Assembly (NCBI RefSeq): GCF_014633365.1
Contig: NC_068338.1
Location: forward strand, 24,624,616-24,688,615
Length of the DNA: 64,000 nucleotides
Direction of reading: 5' to 3'
Source of the DNA: Diospyros lotus
Lineage: Eukaryota; Streptophyta; Magnoliopsida; Ericales; Ebenaceae
The translations under genes were made by a program, and so were the position numbers. The notes beneath the pieces were generated by a model. The model was not told the origin of the DNA, made no database searches, and worked only from the letters and a program-made list of their open reading frames with translations. Of the stretch, positions 1-11,637 are shown piece by piece. Position 1 is the first letter of the stretch; each line of letters starts with the position of its first letter.

Positions 1-104
1 TAATATGATTTTACCCCCAACTTCTCCTATAAATCTTCAAAACACGCCCTTCATTATAACATGAAAGTTGGATAGAATTACCATTAAAAACTAAAAATTT
101 TCAG

Positions 105-257
105 CCCCAGCTGAGCCAAGTGGATTCACCGCCTTCTGATGAAGATGATGAGAAGGTTTTGTTCTCAGTTCTCACCCCCGTAGATAAGAAGATTTTTGGT
201 TTGAGTTTTGATGCTGGAAATGGAGTCAGTCCATGGGCCGTGCGTGGTGATGGATAA
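105..257 (+). other. Coding-like terminal exon or ORF fragment, unrecognised
   Basis: A 50-codon open frame follows a good splice acceptor (tttttcag-like, ending at 104) and stops at 255-257. It contains an acidic stretch (SDEDDEK) followed by FSVLTPVDKKIFGLSF. I do not recognise the family. It could be the last exon of a gene entering from the left edge, or chance. It lies just upstream of the ALMT fragment. Confidence 0.15.
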
Positions 258-280
258 GTGCTCGCCGGAGAGGCTAGCTC

Positions 281-502
281 TGGTCGGAGATGGCGGAGGC
301 GGCGGCGAGGGAGGCTAAGAAACTCGGGGAAGACGATCCCAGACGAACCCTTTCACTCCCTGAAGGTAGGGCTGGCCCTCACCTTGGTTTTCTTGTTCTA
401 CTACAATTCGACGACCCCCTCCGCCAAGGCTTCGGCTTCGGCCTCTCAGCCATGTGGACGGTTCCCACTGTCGTCATCGTCTTCGAGCTTCCCTGTCGAT
501 AA
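281..502 (+). pseudogene. ALMT (aluminium-activated malate transporter) exon-1 fragment, broken
   Basis: Three adjacent frames together match the N-terminal part of plant ALMT anion channels. REAKKLGEDDPRR is in one frame, FHSLKVGLALTLVFLFYY (first membrane helix) in the next, and AMWTVPTVVIVFE (second helix) back in the first. At least two frameshifts are therefore needed, and the match ends abruptly where the family continues with the GATL segment. A stop follows at about 500. ALMT proteins are vacuolar or plasma-membrane malate/anion channels of about 450-550 residues; only about 60 are represented here. The piece is a truncated pseudogene or a captured fragment. No downstream ALMT exon was seen on the other side of the retrotransposon. 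Confidence 0.6.
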
Positions 503-753
503 GCAAGCTCCATTAATCACGCCTAGCTTGCTAATTGCTATAGCTTAAATAACCTGCAAAATGCAGTTTCTTTTCTTTTCTCCTAATTTGCACCATGCAG
601 TCTCAGACTCTCAATCTACATACAAACATGTGTTGTTCATTTGCTGCTTGTTCCAAGTGGTATATTAATTCATTCATATTTTTGCAGTTTTCTTTTTTTG
701 TCTCATTTGGTATTATATATAGGAGCAACGCTTGGGAAGGTCATAAATAGGGA
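503..753. other. Short spacer before the copia element
   Basis: AT-rich sequence between the ALMT fragment and the 5' LTR of the copia element. I see no gene in it. Confidence 0.4.
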
Positions 754-1030
754 CAACACATTTATTAATTGTATTGCATTTGTATTTTTTGGGTGCAAAA
801 AGTGAAATCCCTCACTTTAAGAGCCCCACACACACACGTGTGAGGGGCATTTGTATTCTTTTCCTTGTATTGTTAGTCTAGTTTTCGTTTGCTGTTGTTA
901 GTGGCAATTATGTAATTAGCTGACAGAGTGAGTTAGGAGCAGAGCACTGTTATTATTTAAGCTGGGATCAGTCTTTCATCAATGATAATTTTGAAGAAGT
1001 GTTTTTTTTTTTTTTTTTCTCTCTGTTTCA
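754..1030 (+). repeat. 5' LTR of the copia element
   Basis: Matches 23753-23945 over most of its length; for example, ggcaattatgtaattag and gagcagagcactgttattat are shared. It is longer than the 3' copy because of an insertion of about 71 bp (787-857) flanked by the direct repeat gcatttgtatt, and a longer poly-T run (about 1001-1018). It ends tttca just before the primer-binding site. Several point differences from the 3' copy indicate an old insertion. Confidence 0.8.
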
Positions 1031-1033
1031 ATA

Positions 1034-1046
1034 TGGTATCAGAGCA
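1034..1046 (+). other. Primer-binding site of the copia element
   Basis: tggtatcagagca is the usual plant copia primer site, complementary to the 3' end of initiator methionine tRNA. It lies three bases after the 5' LTR. Confidence 0.8.
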
Positions 1047-1194
1047 TTAAAATATTTCCTTCTTCCCATCAACTTTCATTGTCGTTTCCTTCTTTCTTTT
1101 TCGGCAGCCACAATAGTTCCTCTTACAAACTTCATTCTTCGAAGTTTGCGTACTTCTGAATCTTCTTAATTCATCACTCATCCATATTTGTTCC

Positions 1195-1977
1195 ATGCCG
1201 ATGTCTTTTCCAGATCTGTATTCCTTATCAATGAGCAATTTTGCCATTGACGACGGAACAAACCCTTACTTTCTGCATCATTCTGATAGCCCTGGCCTAG
1301 TCCTGGTGTCTCAATTGTTGACAAAGATAACTATGCATCCTGGAGTCACGCAATGTGGATTGCCCTATCAGTTAAGAATAAGCTACGATTTGTTAATGGT
1401 TCAATTTCTCAGCCATCAGGTGACAATCCTCGTCTCAATGATTGGATCAGAAATAATAATATTGTGATTTCTTAGATATCGAATTCAAGGACAGTTATCT
1501 GTGAGTATCTATTACACCAAACTTAAAATCATTTGAGAAGAACTTAGCAACTATAAGCCTGTGTGCTCGTGTGGGAGATGTTCTTGTGGAGGTACTAAAG
1601 CCCTAGTGGAACATTCTCAAACAGAATATGTAATGTCCTTCCTAATGGGGTTAAATGATTCCTATGCATAAGTTAAAGGTCAATTATTGCTTATGGATTC
1701 AATCCCTCCAATTAACAAAGTGTTTGCCCTAGTTACTCAAGAAGAAAATCAGAGGATTATCCTTCATTCTGTTGGTTTTGATCCTATTGTACTTTTCTAT
1801 TAAGCATGATGTGAGTAAACTTAATTAGAATAGATTTCAGAGAAAAGAAAGGCCTACATGCACTTATTGTGGATATAATGGACACACTATGGACAAATGT
1901 TACAAACTTCATGGCTATCCTCCAGGGTATAAGCCTAAACAACGAAACAATTCTAGCCAGATAAATTATAATCATAT
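1195..1977 (+). pseudogene. Copia gag, degenerate
   Basis: The frame from about 1230 shows the DDGTNPYFLHHSDSPG motif typical of copia Gag N-termini, followed after a frameshift by a tryptophan-containing block. Further stops and frameshifts follow. A CCHC zinc knuckle (C-T-Y-C...GH...C) is encoded at 1859-1900 and followed by KLHGYPPGYK. Gag packages the element RNA. The coding region is cut at 1977 by a solo LTR and resumes at about 2640. Confidence 0.7.
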
Positions 1978-2634
1978 TGTTGACTTTCAAAATTAGCTAA
2001 CCGTGATTCGTAGGCCCGCAAAGAATAATCAAGCCCAAATGCAAAGAGGAGGAATAAAGTGGAAGCAAAGACAAGGGAATTTTACGTGATTCGATCATAA
2101 CGATGCCTACTCTACGATTGTTCTCTAGGCATTCTGGCAGAGTAACAGTATAGCATTTTTCTTGTTCTCTTCCTTACAATGATGTTTTTTACCCCTATTT
2201 ATAGTGAGGGGTGTTTACAATTGCATAATTTCTCAAAGTGGAAAAATGGCATCATGGGGACAAAATGTCCTTATCAATTCCATAAAATCGGGAATGGACT
2301 CCATATTACCAGGGATCTAGTTAGTATCAAATAAAGTAGGTGGGTCCTCGCCTCCGATTATTCAGTAGCAATGTTGTTATGCGAGCTGAAAAGTTTGACC
2401 GATGAGCTGAACGGTTAGGCCAGCGAGCTAGAAGTATTGTTGGAAGCTCGTTGGATATGTCGTTGAGAGCTCGCCAGAAGCCTTGTTGGGAGCTCGCTTG
2501 GTTCTGCGATCTAAGCTCAGATTTCAGTGATGTATGAGCTTGTCTTAACGAGCTCAACTGGGCTTTAGGCGATTGGGCCAGCCTATCGGACTAAGTCTAG
2601 CCCATAAGAAGTGGTGTAAGAAATATGTATAACA
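1978..2634 (-). mobile_element. Solo LTR of a Tat-type gypsy element, reverse orientation
   Basis: On the minus strand the block begins tgttatacatatttc and is clearly related along its ends to the 696-bp LTRs at 9106 and 20004 (shared start, the GTCCGATAG and GGCCCAAT blocks, and accgtgattcgt near the other end). It starts TG and ends CA. It is flanked by catat (1973-1977) and catac (2635-2639), a 5-bp duplication with one mismatch. A TATA box on the minus strand (TATAAATAG, about 2198-2206) fits an LTR promoter. No internal region is present, so it is a solo LTR left by recombination. It interrupts the copia gag. It is more diverged than the two LTRs of the full element. Confidence 0.85.
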
Positions 2635-2639
2635 CATAC

Positions 2640-3351
2640 GAAATCTGTTGTTGTGAGTTAAGTATCTAATTCAAGTAATGGTCATTCTCAGGAGATTAAG
2701 GGATTTATGTAGCCTTTGAACCCAGGGTAATGTTAGCATTTGCTGAACATATTAAGTTCCCACCTAATAGTTGCTAAGACAAGTATAGAGCTTGATGTTT
2801 CCATTGATTAGGTGTAAGGTACTTGCCTTTCTATTTCTGAAAGTTTATTATTTAGCTAACCTAGATATTGGAGATTGGATTCTGGAGCCACTAGCCATAT
2901 TTGTTTTAGCCACTCGTCATTTGTTGAACTAATTAGGCTTATTCAGAATGCTTACATTACATTTCCTTATCATATTCAAATTTCAATAACTTCTATTGGA
3001 ACTATGAAGCTTACTCCACACTTAGTGTTAGAGAATGTTCTATATGTGCCTCAATTCAAGTTTAACCTAATCTCGATGAGTGCATTAGCTAGGAAAAATG
3101 CCATAAGTCTCAACTTCTCTTCTCATGCATGTATTATTCAGGATACTCACAGCTTGAAGATGATTGGCAAAGGTAACCTGGTTGAAGGCCTATATGTTTT
3201 TGATGTTGCTATTGAGGTTTCTGATAATAAGATAACAGATAAAGGATGTACTTACAATTTTATAATAGCTCATGTTGTTAGTAAGAGGACTTGGCACAAC
3301 AAGCTAGGGCATCTATCTTTTAAGAAAATGGACAAATTAAAGGATTAGTTA
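2640..3351 (+). pseudogene. Copia protease and pre-integrase segment, degenerate
   Basis: An open frame from about 2875 to 3348 carries the aspartic protease signature W-x-LDSGATSHIC, then a conserved stretch (LENVLYVPQFKFNLISMSAL) found in copia polyproteins. It ends with the GAG-pre-integrase motif TWHNKLGHLS. The segment upstream (2640-2874) reads as Gag-like sequence with stops. The frame stops at 3346-3348, just before the next insertion. Confidence 0.8.
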
Positions 3352-3356
3352 CGTAC

Positions 3357-5221
3357 TGGCTGCACTCTCACCCTGCAATTAAAAAACAAAATAAAACACA
3401 ATAAAATTTTTATATATATATTTTTTCTTTATTTTGGTGAGAGGTTTATACTCATCAGTGTACGAGTGTAGTTGTAGTTCAAATTTAAATTTATATTTTT
3501 TGGATGAGTCCAGGTTATCCACCGAGAGATTTATTTATGGCAAACGAAAAAGAATGTCACACACACGCACACGCATTTGGACAAATTGGCAACAAGGTTT
3601 TTTATGATTTTTTTTAGACAACATATACTAGAAAATAAAGCAAGGCATAAATTGAAATAAATACTGAACGTGAAAATATGAAATTGAATAGTAGTTGGGT
3701 TAAAAGAATTTCAGCGTCAACCCGTTGATTCCCAAATTTTAGCAGACAAGGTTAGTAACATTAATTTAATTTCAAATATGAGGGTTTGTTATTAAATGCA
3801 ATTAGAGATAATGATAGTTCTAGTTTAAACAATCCCCATACATGATATGCAGGATTTTAATTTAAGCAACTATCATAAATTCAATTACAATTAATACACA
3901 AAATAACTAAATCAATCATCCGAGTTTGGGTATGATAACGTTTCCAGTTCTAGTAACTTCCATACATGGCATGAAAGCTCTAAGTTAGGCTTACGCTCCA
4001 ATCCAAACCTAGTGATTTCTCAATAATTACTATACACCCATACTAAAATTTAAATTAATATCACTCATTTTAAGCGTTGCTTTCTTTGGGAATCATTGGC
4101 GTTGGACACTGTCCTTACCTTAACCCAAGATTAGATTTAACTACTCATTTCTATTTGAAAGTTAATTGACAGGAATTTAAATGACGTAATTTAAATAACA
4201 GAATTTAAATGACAGGAATTAAAATAACAGAAACTAACCGGCCATTTAGGCAGTGGATAATTAAAAGATTAGAATTAAAATTACAGAAATTTAAAGATAT
4301 AAATTAACCGACCATTTAGGCAGTGAATAATAAAGTAACAATAAATGACATAAGAATTTAAAAGAAGAAAGAAATGAAGTAAGATCACAAGAGAAAATAA
4401 TAAAGAAAATAAAAGAGAACAAAAGCAATTCTCAAAGAGATAATTTTAAGGAAACAACTAAATTTTGATTCAAGAATAATAATCACCCTTCCAAATGCAA
4501 TCAAGTGAGCTATTTATAGCCCACAAGATGCAATACAAATCATACAAGTTCAATTATTCAACTAGACATAATTATATCTAATGGGCACTCACACACTTAA
4601 AGTTAAATGAATTTTAGCTATAATACACACCTAATATTAAATGAATTTTAGCTAAAATACATACCTAATAAAACACTCATAAAGTTAAATGGATTTTAAC
4701 TAAAACACATACCTAATAAAGCACTCACAAAACAAATATTTAAAAATAAATTTCTACAATTAGGTTTTTTATCTTCATTAAGATTAAAAATAAGATTTTG
4801 GTCTTCTCCAAATGATATCTTCCATAGGTTGCTCAAGTTGGGCCTTAATTCTTCATTAGTTTTTAATTTTTCATGAACTTTAATTCTTCATGAGTTTTAA
4901 TTCTTCATTGTTCAATTCAATTTGAGTCTCCAAGTCCACCTTCTTTATGCTTACAAGCAAACAATTAAGTGTTATTAAATTATATATTATGTATATATTT
5001 ATATGATATATTATATACTTATATATTATATAAATGCTCCATGCATGCACTTCATTGAGTATATGTATTATGTTATAATATATATATATTATATTTACAT
5101 GTTTATTATAATATATTATATTATATATATATATTACACATAACTATTCAATTAAAGCAATTTAAAAATCAAAACGAGGGTTATAATTATAACAAAATTT
5201 TATAAAATTAACCACTAATCA
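3357..5221. mobile_element. Long solo LTR or LTR-derived insertion in copia pol
   Basis: The block starts TGGCTGCACT, ends ACTAATCA and is flanked by a perfect 5-bp duplication, cgtac (3352-3356 and 5222-5226). TG...CA ends plus a 5-bp duplication are the marks of LTR-retrotransposon integration. No coding region or second terminal copy is visible in its 1,865 bp, so a solo LTR of a family with long LTRs is the simplest reading. The interior is AT-rich, with partly repeated tracts (aaatgaattttagctaaaatacatacctaat at about 4610-4710 and ggccatttaggcagtg at about 4240-4330). An Ogre-like origin is possible but is only a guess from the length and a vague resemblance. Confidence 0.7.
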
Positions 5222-6713
5222 CGTACATTACAATAATGTTGGCCATGGTATTTGTTCAGTATGCCTTTTAACTAAACAAAGAAGGCTTTCTTTTGTTTCC
5301 AATAATCATTTGTCTACATGTGCCTTTGATCTTGTGTATTGTGATACTTGGGGTCCTTATCATATGCCAACTTATACTGGACATAGATACTTTCTTACTT
5401 TGGTTGATGACTGCATAAGATTTACTTGAGTTTTTCTGATGAAACATAAGTTTGAGACTAGGACCATTGTTCCCAAGTTCTTTTCTCTAGTTAAAACTTA
5501 GTTTAATAAGATAATTAAGCAATTTAGATCGGATAATCCTCCTAAATTACAGTTTATTGAGTATTTTGCCTCTAAGGGTGTTATTCTTCAATTTTTGTGT
5601 ATTGAAAGGCCTGAACAAAACTCAGTAGTGGAAAGAAAACATCAACATCTCCTCAATGCAGCTAGGGCACTATTTTTCTAGCCAAGGATTTCTATTAAAT
5701 TTTGGGGGATTGCATTTTTACTGCTACATTCTTGATTAATAGGACTCAAGCTCCTATTATACAGTACAATTCACCCTACCAATTGTTGTACCAATCTCCT
5801 TTGGATTACACTTCTTTTAGAGTTTTTGGTAGCCTTTGTTTTGCCTCTACATTGGCCTCTTGCAAAACCAAGTTTTCTCTTAGGGTTACGACCTACATTT
5901 TCATAGGTTATCCTTTAGGAGTCAAGGGCTATAAATTGTATGACATTAACACCAAATCTGTTTTCATTTCCAGAGTTATGTTTCATAAGCACATTTTTTC
6001 CTTTTATTCTAGTACTACTCTTAATGAAGTGGTAGATCCCTTTCCTAACTTGGTTTTTCCTGCTCCTCTAAATGACTTGCCTTCTTGTTCTTCTGTTCCC
6101 TTGCATACTAGTTCTCAAACCTTAGATGAGAACTAACCTATCCTATCTAATTCTTACCTTGATGGTCTTGTTCTTGTTCGCAGGACCTCCAGAACCACTA
6201 GACCTCCTACCTACCTTCAAGATTACCACTACAACTTATTGGCTCATAAACCTTCTCCATCATCCCAATCTTCATATCCTTACCTTTCTTATTCAAACCT
6301 TTCCCCTGCCCACAACTAATTTCTTCTCAATGTCTCCTCCAATTTTGAACCATAATATTATCACCAAGCAGTCTAATATGCTCACTGGAGGGATGTTATG
6401 GCTGTTGAATTGGATGTCATGCATTTTAACAAAACTTGGACTATTACATCTCTTCCTCCTAACAGGTATGCTATTAGGTGTAAGTGGGTTTATAAGATTA
6501 AGTATAAGTTTGTTGGTTCCATAGAGAGGCACAAGACTGGTCTAGTGGCAAAAAGGTACACCCAACAAGAAGGGACAGATTTTATTGACTCATTTTTCCT
6601 TGTTTCTAGGTTACTTATAGTCACGATCTTGCTTGCTCTTGTTGTTATGAATAAATGGGTTTTGTTCAGTTAGACATTATTAATGAATTTCTCAATGGAG
6701 ATCTTTATGAGAA
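5222..6713 (+). pseudogene. Copia integrase and N-terminal reverse transcriptase, degenerate
   Basis: After the solo LTR the copia reading resumes. The integrase core shows CDTWGPYHMPTYTGHRYF (first Asp) at about 5320, RSDN (second Asp) at about 5528 and VVERKHQHLLNAAR (Glu) at about 5625. The integrase C-terminal part is read at 5702-6136. The reverse transcriptase begins at about 6390 (TWTITSLPPNRYAIRCKWVYKIK) and runs to NGDLYE at 6710. Several stops and frameshifts are present. The CACTA element cuts the reverse transcriptase at 6713. Confidence 0.8.
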
Positions 6714-6739
6714 CACTACAAAAAATCCATTAATTAGTG

Positions 6740-7270
6740 ATGGATTTAGTAACGGAATTTTTCCATCACTATTTAAAGACAGATTTGCGATGAAAATTCC
6801 GTCACTAAATTTTTACGACAGAAATTTCGTCGCCAAATTTTTATTTTTATTTTAAATTTAGCGACAGAATATTTCGTCACTAAATATTTTTAATATTTTT
6901 TATTAAAATTTTAAATTTAGCTACGGGATTACCCGTTGCACATTATTAAACAAAATAAAATGAAATTTATTTAGCAACGAGTAAACCCATCACTAAATAA
7001 TTTAAAAAATAAAAAATATAATAAAATTTATTTAGCGATAATTAAAAAAAATTAAAAATAAAATGAAATTTATCTAGTGACGAGTTTGGGTAAACTCGTC
7101 ACTAAATAATTTAAAAAATAAAAAATAAAATAAAATTATTTAGCGATGAAATTACTCGTCGTTAAATAATTAAATAAAATAAAAAATAAAATAAAATTTA
7201 TTTAACGATAATTAAAAAAATTAAAAATAAAATAAAATTATAAATATTTAGTCTTGAAATATTTTATCGT
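6740..7270. repeat. Left subterminal repeat array of the CACTA element
   Basis: Repeated short units around gtcactaaat, gacgag and cgtcgctaaat occur in both orientations, separated by AT-rich spacers (for example gtgacgagtttgggtaaactcgtcac at about 7077-7103, an inverted pair). Such arrays bind CACTA transposases in known elements. From 7271 to 9105 the sequence is AT-rich and I see no gene. Confidence 0.6.
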
Positions 7271-9105
7271 TAAATAATTAAAAAATTAAAATTATTTAAG
7301 AAATTTTAAAATTTAAATTATTTAAACAAATATAAGTATAACTTCTATAATATATTAAAACATCTCGAGAGTGTCGTTTGGATCATCACTCCACTCTTAA
7401 AGATAGACTTAAAGATCAAAACAAATTAACAACAATATTTAACTGAAGAAAAGTCAAAACTATGTTAATTTTATGAAATGCTACGGGACCATAACTTTAC
7501 TCTCCACACTCCATTTTTACATATGCTACAAGGCTATAAATTATTTAAAGATGAAATATTTTTGTAGCTAAAAAATAAAAAGTTAAATAAAATTAAAATT
7601 TTAATTAAATTTTTTACTGAATATATATAAATCTTTCCACCAAGTTAATTGTATACTGAATATATATAAATTAGAACCACTTAACAAATTGGTATAAAAT
7701 AGTATATTAAAAAATGAGAAATAATTTATCAATTTCATAAGTTATATGATTCAAAATTTTATCCACTCTAAATAAACAAGTGTAGAAGGAGATATGGCTG
7801 CCCGCAACATAAATAAAATTTATGCAATATTATTTATGCAGACTGGGGTCGCCATTTAATCAAAATATGATCACATGACAAAAATATAATAACTAATTGA
7901 ATACAAGTTTTTATATAATAATTTTTTATTGAATGATTTTATGGTTCAAATGAAACCATGCATCATATAAAAAATTAAAAAAACTCATTTGTTGAGGTAT
8001 CGTTAATTTTCTCGATAATAAATTAATACTTGATAATACCTATTTAATTACTTGAAACCAATCAAGCATGTTTCTTAATTAAGTTTTTTGATTTCACTTC
8101 ATTTTTCTTTTCTTCAATGCATTTGATAAATCAGCATATACATACTGATGATTAAAAGATTAAAATGTGATATTACATATGACATTTTTTTAATTTGATA
8201 TGAGCATATATGCTATGCAAACAACAAATTCATCGCAAACAACAAATGGTATAATAATTTTATAAATAGAGATTCAATCTAAGAAATCTATTGCAAACAT
8301 TTGGATTATATCAGTATCTAAAAATAATTTTTTTATTATTTTAAAATTTAAATGAGATTCCATTGATCGATGGGATCATTCGCTTCCTAGAATAATCAAT
8401 GATCATATAGACAAATGCATCCAAAAGGACATAACATTACTTAAGTAATTTTAATATATGCTCTCTATACAAATTAAGAAACACTTCTCAAAAAATATAT
8501 AAAAATTCCTAGAGAATTTTCTTTTATCATTGGAATTGATACATCAAGTTTTTTGAGTAATACCCATATTAATTAAGATTGTTTTTGTTTATAGTATTTT
8601 ATAATTCTATATTTATGAATCAATCGAACAAGATTTATGAAGAACCCCAATATCAGCACAACTAAAGATCGTACATTTGATAATACTTGACATGTAATAT
8701 CAAGTAAAAATGAAATTAAAAATCTAACAATTAATATCAAGTGCCTTCAACATTTATAGTACAAATTCAAAAATATAAATAAAGGGGCTAAAGATTCAAA
8801 GAAATAATCTTGATCAACGACAAGTATAATTTTTAATTCTATATTTGATTTATGTGTATTTATATTTTATTATTTTTTAAAATTAATTTATATTTTATGA
8901 TTTTTATATTTATATTTTATAAATAAAATATTTACTCTTATTAGTATTTATATTGTTTTATATTTTAATTTTTAAAAATAAAATATTATATTTTAATATT
9001 TTAAAATTTAATATTAAAATAAATAATATTTATTTTTTATTATTTAATTTTATAATACAATATTTTATATAAATTTATTATTATTTGTATTTTTTAATTT
9101 ATTTT

Positions 9106-9801
9106 TGTTATATGTATTTCCCACATCACCCCGCATGGGCCAGACTCGGTCCGATAGACCGGCCCAATCACCCAAGGCCAAGAAGGCCCGGACGACCTCG
9201 TCAAGGAAGGTCCAGCCTCCACCAAAGATCCGGAACTCGTAAAGCGAGCATATAGCGAGCTCCCGGTAATCCCCCAACGAGCTCGGAGCAATCGACTAAC
9301 GAGCTCCTGAAATATCCTCCAGATCGCTGGCCCATCCAGGTCGCTGGCCTAAAACCTCCAGCTCGCATGAGCGGTAAAGCTGCTGAGAAGTCAGATGTAG
9401 GGTCCGATCACTTTATCTGTAACAGCCCATGCCCCTCGTAATGAGGATCCCACTCCCGGTCTTGCGAAGGCGGTAAGAACTGTTTGTCCCCCATTATACA
9501 AACACTGTATTTTTATATATTATCTAAATTGTAAAAGCCCCTCAAGATAAATGAGAATCAAAGAGACCATGAGGGCAGAGAAGGAGGACAAGAAAAATAA
9601 TAATTAGATACCGCCACTCTGGGAGAATAATCAGATTGCGGTCGTGGACTAGGCATCGTTCTAGCCGAACCACGTAAAAGATTCTGGTGTACACGCTTGG
9701 AACTTTGGGGGGAGGGGTTTTCTTCCTTCCTTCTCGGTATTTTTGGATTGACTCACCGCGGCCCAAAACGAATCACGGTCGGCCGAAATTAAACGTCGAC
9801 A
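9106..9801 (+). repeat. 5' LTR of the Tat-type gypsy element
   Basis: 696 bp, TG...CA. Matches 20004-20699 without visible length change. A TATA-like stretch (ttttatatatta) lies at about 9511-9522. The LTR is followed at once by ttttggcgctagaggaaggg (9802-9821), the position of the primer-binding site. The sequence resembles the TGGCGC-type sites of gypsy elements, but I did not assign the tRNA. Confidence 0.92.
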
Positions 9802-9840
9802 TTTTGGCGCTAGAGGAAGGGGCCGCTCTGATCAATAGCC

Positions 9841-11637
9841 ATGGCTAGAGGAAGGAATACTAGAAGTTCCGAGGCGGCGGTCGACCCACCTGAAAATCAC
9901 CACGACCGACCACGAGACTTACCACCAAATGGAGGACCCGTTGCCCCGACAGCCGATACTCCTTTGCCGCCGCCCGCCGGAGACGCTCCCGGCATACCAC
10001 CACGGGTCCCTGTCCAGCCTACTGTCCAAATCACTAGGACAGGGATGATCCGGGACTGGTAGCAGCGCCAGGAAGCATTGGAGAATACGATAATGCAACT
10101 CGCTGACGCAGTCAGAATTCTGGCCCAAGCTCAAGCACGGGCTATCCACGACCCACCGGCGTCGCCTCGCAGGGTCCGCCAACCGCGGGAGGAGAGACAC
10201 CCACCCGCGGAAAAAGATATCGGGGATAACTATCCGTCCCCAATTCACCGCTCCCCATTCTGAGAAAGAAGCAGGCGATCGCAAGCCCAGCAATCAGTAG
10301 GACCGGACTCAACTGTGGAAGAGCTGTATCAAAGGGTGCGACAGCTGGAAGAACGACAAGGAGTCCGCAGCCAGAATAATGGCGGTGGGGATAGGACGCC
10401 GTTCGCCAGAGAAATTGAGCTCGAACCCCTGCCCCGGAGGTTTAAGGTCCCGAGCATGCCACAATATAATGGGGACAGCGACCCCTATGATTACCTGGAT
10501 GCGTACAACGTGCAAATGGATCTACAGACAACCAGCTCGCTGGCTAAATGTCGCGCCTTCCCAGCAATCTTAGGAGACATCCCCCGAGCTTGGTTCAGGA
10601 GCCTTCCGCCTCGTAGCATCAACAGCTGGGAAGAGTCCCAACAGAGGTTCCTTAACCAATACAGGGCTCTAAGGAGGCAGCTCGCGCCACCTTGCCACCT
10701 CGCCACCGTATTCCAGAAAGCAAACGAGCCACTAAGGGATTACATCGCCAGGTTCAGGCGCGAGATGAGCAACGTCGAGGATCCCTCGGATGAAAGTATC
10801 CTAACGGCGATCTCCGCCGGCCTCCGAAAAAACGGAAAGCTCTACGAGAGCATCTATCGAACCCCGGTCAAAGACCTGGGGGAATTCTATGAATGAGCTT
10901 CCAAGGAAATCCGATGGGAAGACGCCTTCGGGACGAAGAAGCCCGTCGGGTCTAGAGAAGAAGCTGGGGGTTCCAGCTAGAATAAGAGAAGGCACAATGG
11001 AGACGCCGGAAGAGAAGCTCGGGGGGAGCGCTCGAGCAATGAAGTGTTCAAGCGAGCTCGGAAGGCAGAGGGAGATGAGCGACCTCATAGATCACAGCGC
11101 TTTGACAGCTACTGTGCCCTGTCAGACCCCCAAGAAAGGATCTTCGCCATCGAAAGGAACAAAGAGGAATTCGGGAAGCCCAACCCGTTAAGAACCCCAA
11201 ACAAATTCCGAAACAAAGAAAAATTTTGCGCGTACCACAACGAGGCGGGTCACAACACCTCGGAATGCTGGGCCCTAAGGGACGCCATCGAAGATCTGAT
11301 GAGAAGAGGTCGCTTGAAAGATTACGTGGTGCGGCCGACTAATCAACCAAGCCAGCTGCCGGTACAGCAGCAGCCTCCCACCGATGATGACCAATCACCG
11401 GCTATACGAACTATCTACACGATCCATGGCGGGCCCCACCTCGCTGGATCCTCCCACAAATCCCGCGACAAATACATACGAGAGGCCAACCATGTCTTGC
11501 TAGCGAGATTGGGCGAACAGCCGATTCCCGCGAAGCGGCCTAGGGGTAACCCAATCCCAGAGAAGATGTTTTTCTCGGAAGAAGACGCCAGAGACGTCCA
11601 TTGGCCGCACAACGACGCACTCGTTATACGAGCCTAG
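9841..11637 (+). pseudogene. Tat-type Gag with in-frame stops
   Basis: The frame starts at an ATG (MARGRNTRSSEAAVDPPEN) 39 bp after the LTR and stays open in one frame to 11634, apart from stops at 10060, 10261, 10894, 10978 and 11635. The retrotransposon capsid domain lies at about 10390-10900 (PLPRRFKVPSMPQYNGDSDP, AWFRSLPPRSINSWEE, DYIARFRREM). The zinc-binding motif FCAYHNEAGHNTSECWALRDAIEDLMRRG, a Tat-type CX2H variant, is encoded at 11223-11310. No frameshift is needed. The stop at 11635 could be a natural Gag/Pol boundary; the others fall inside conserved regions or break the N-terminal part. Gag would form the virus-like particle. Confidence 0.85.
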
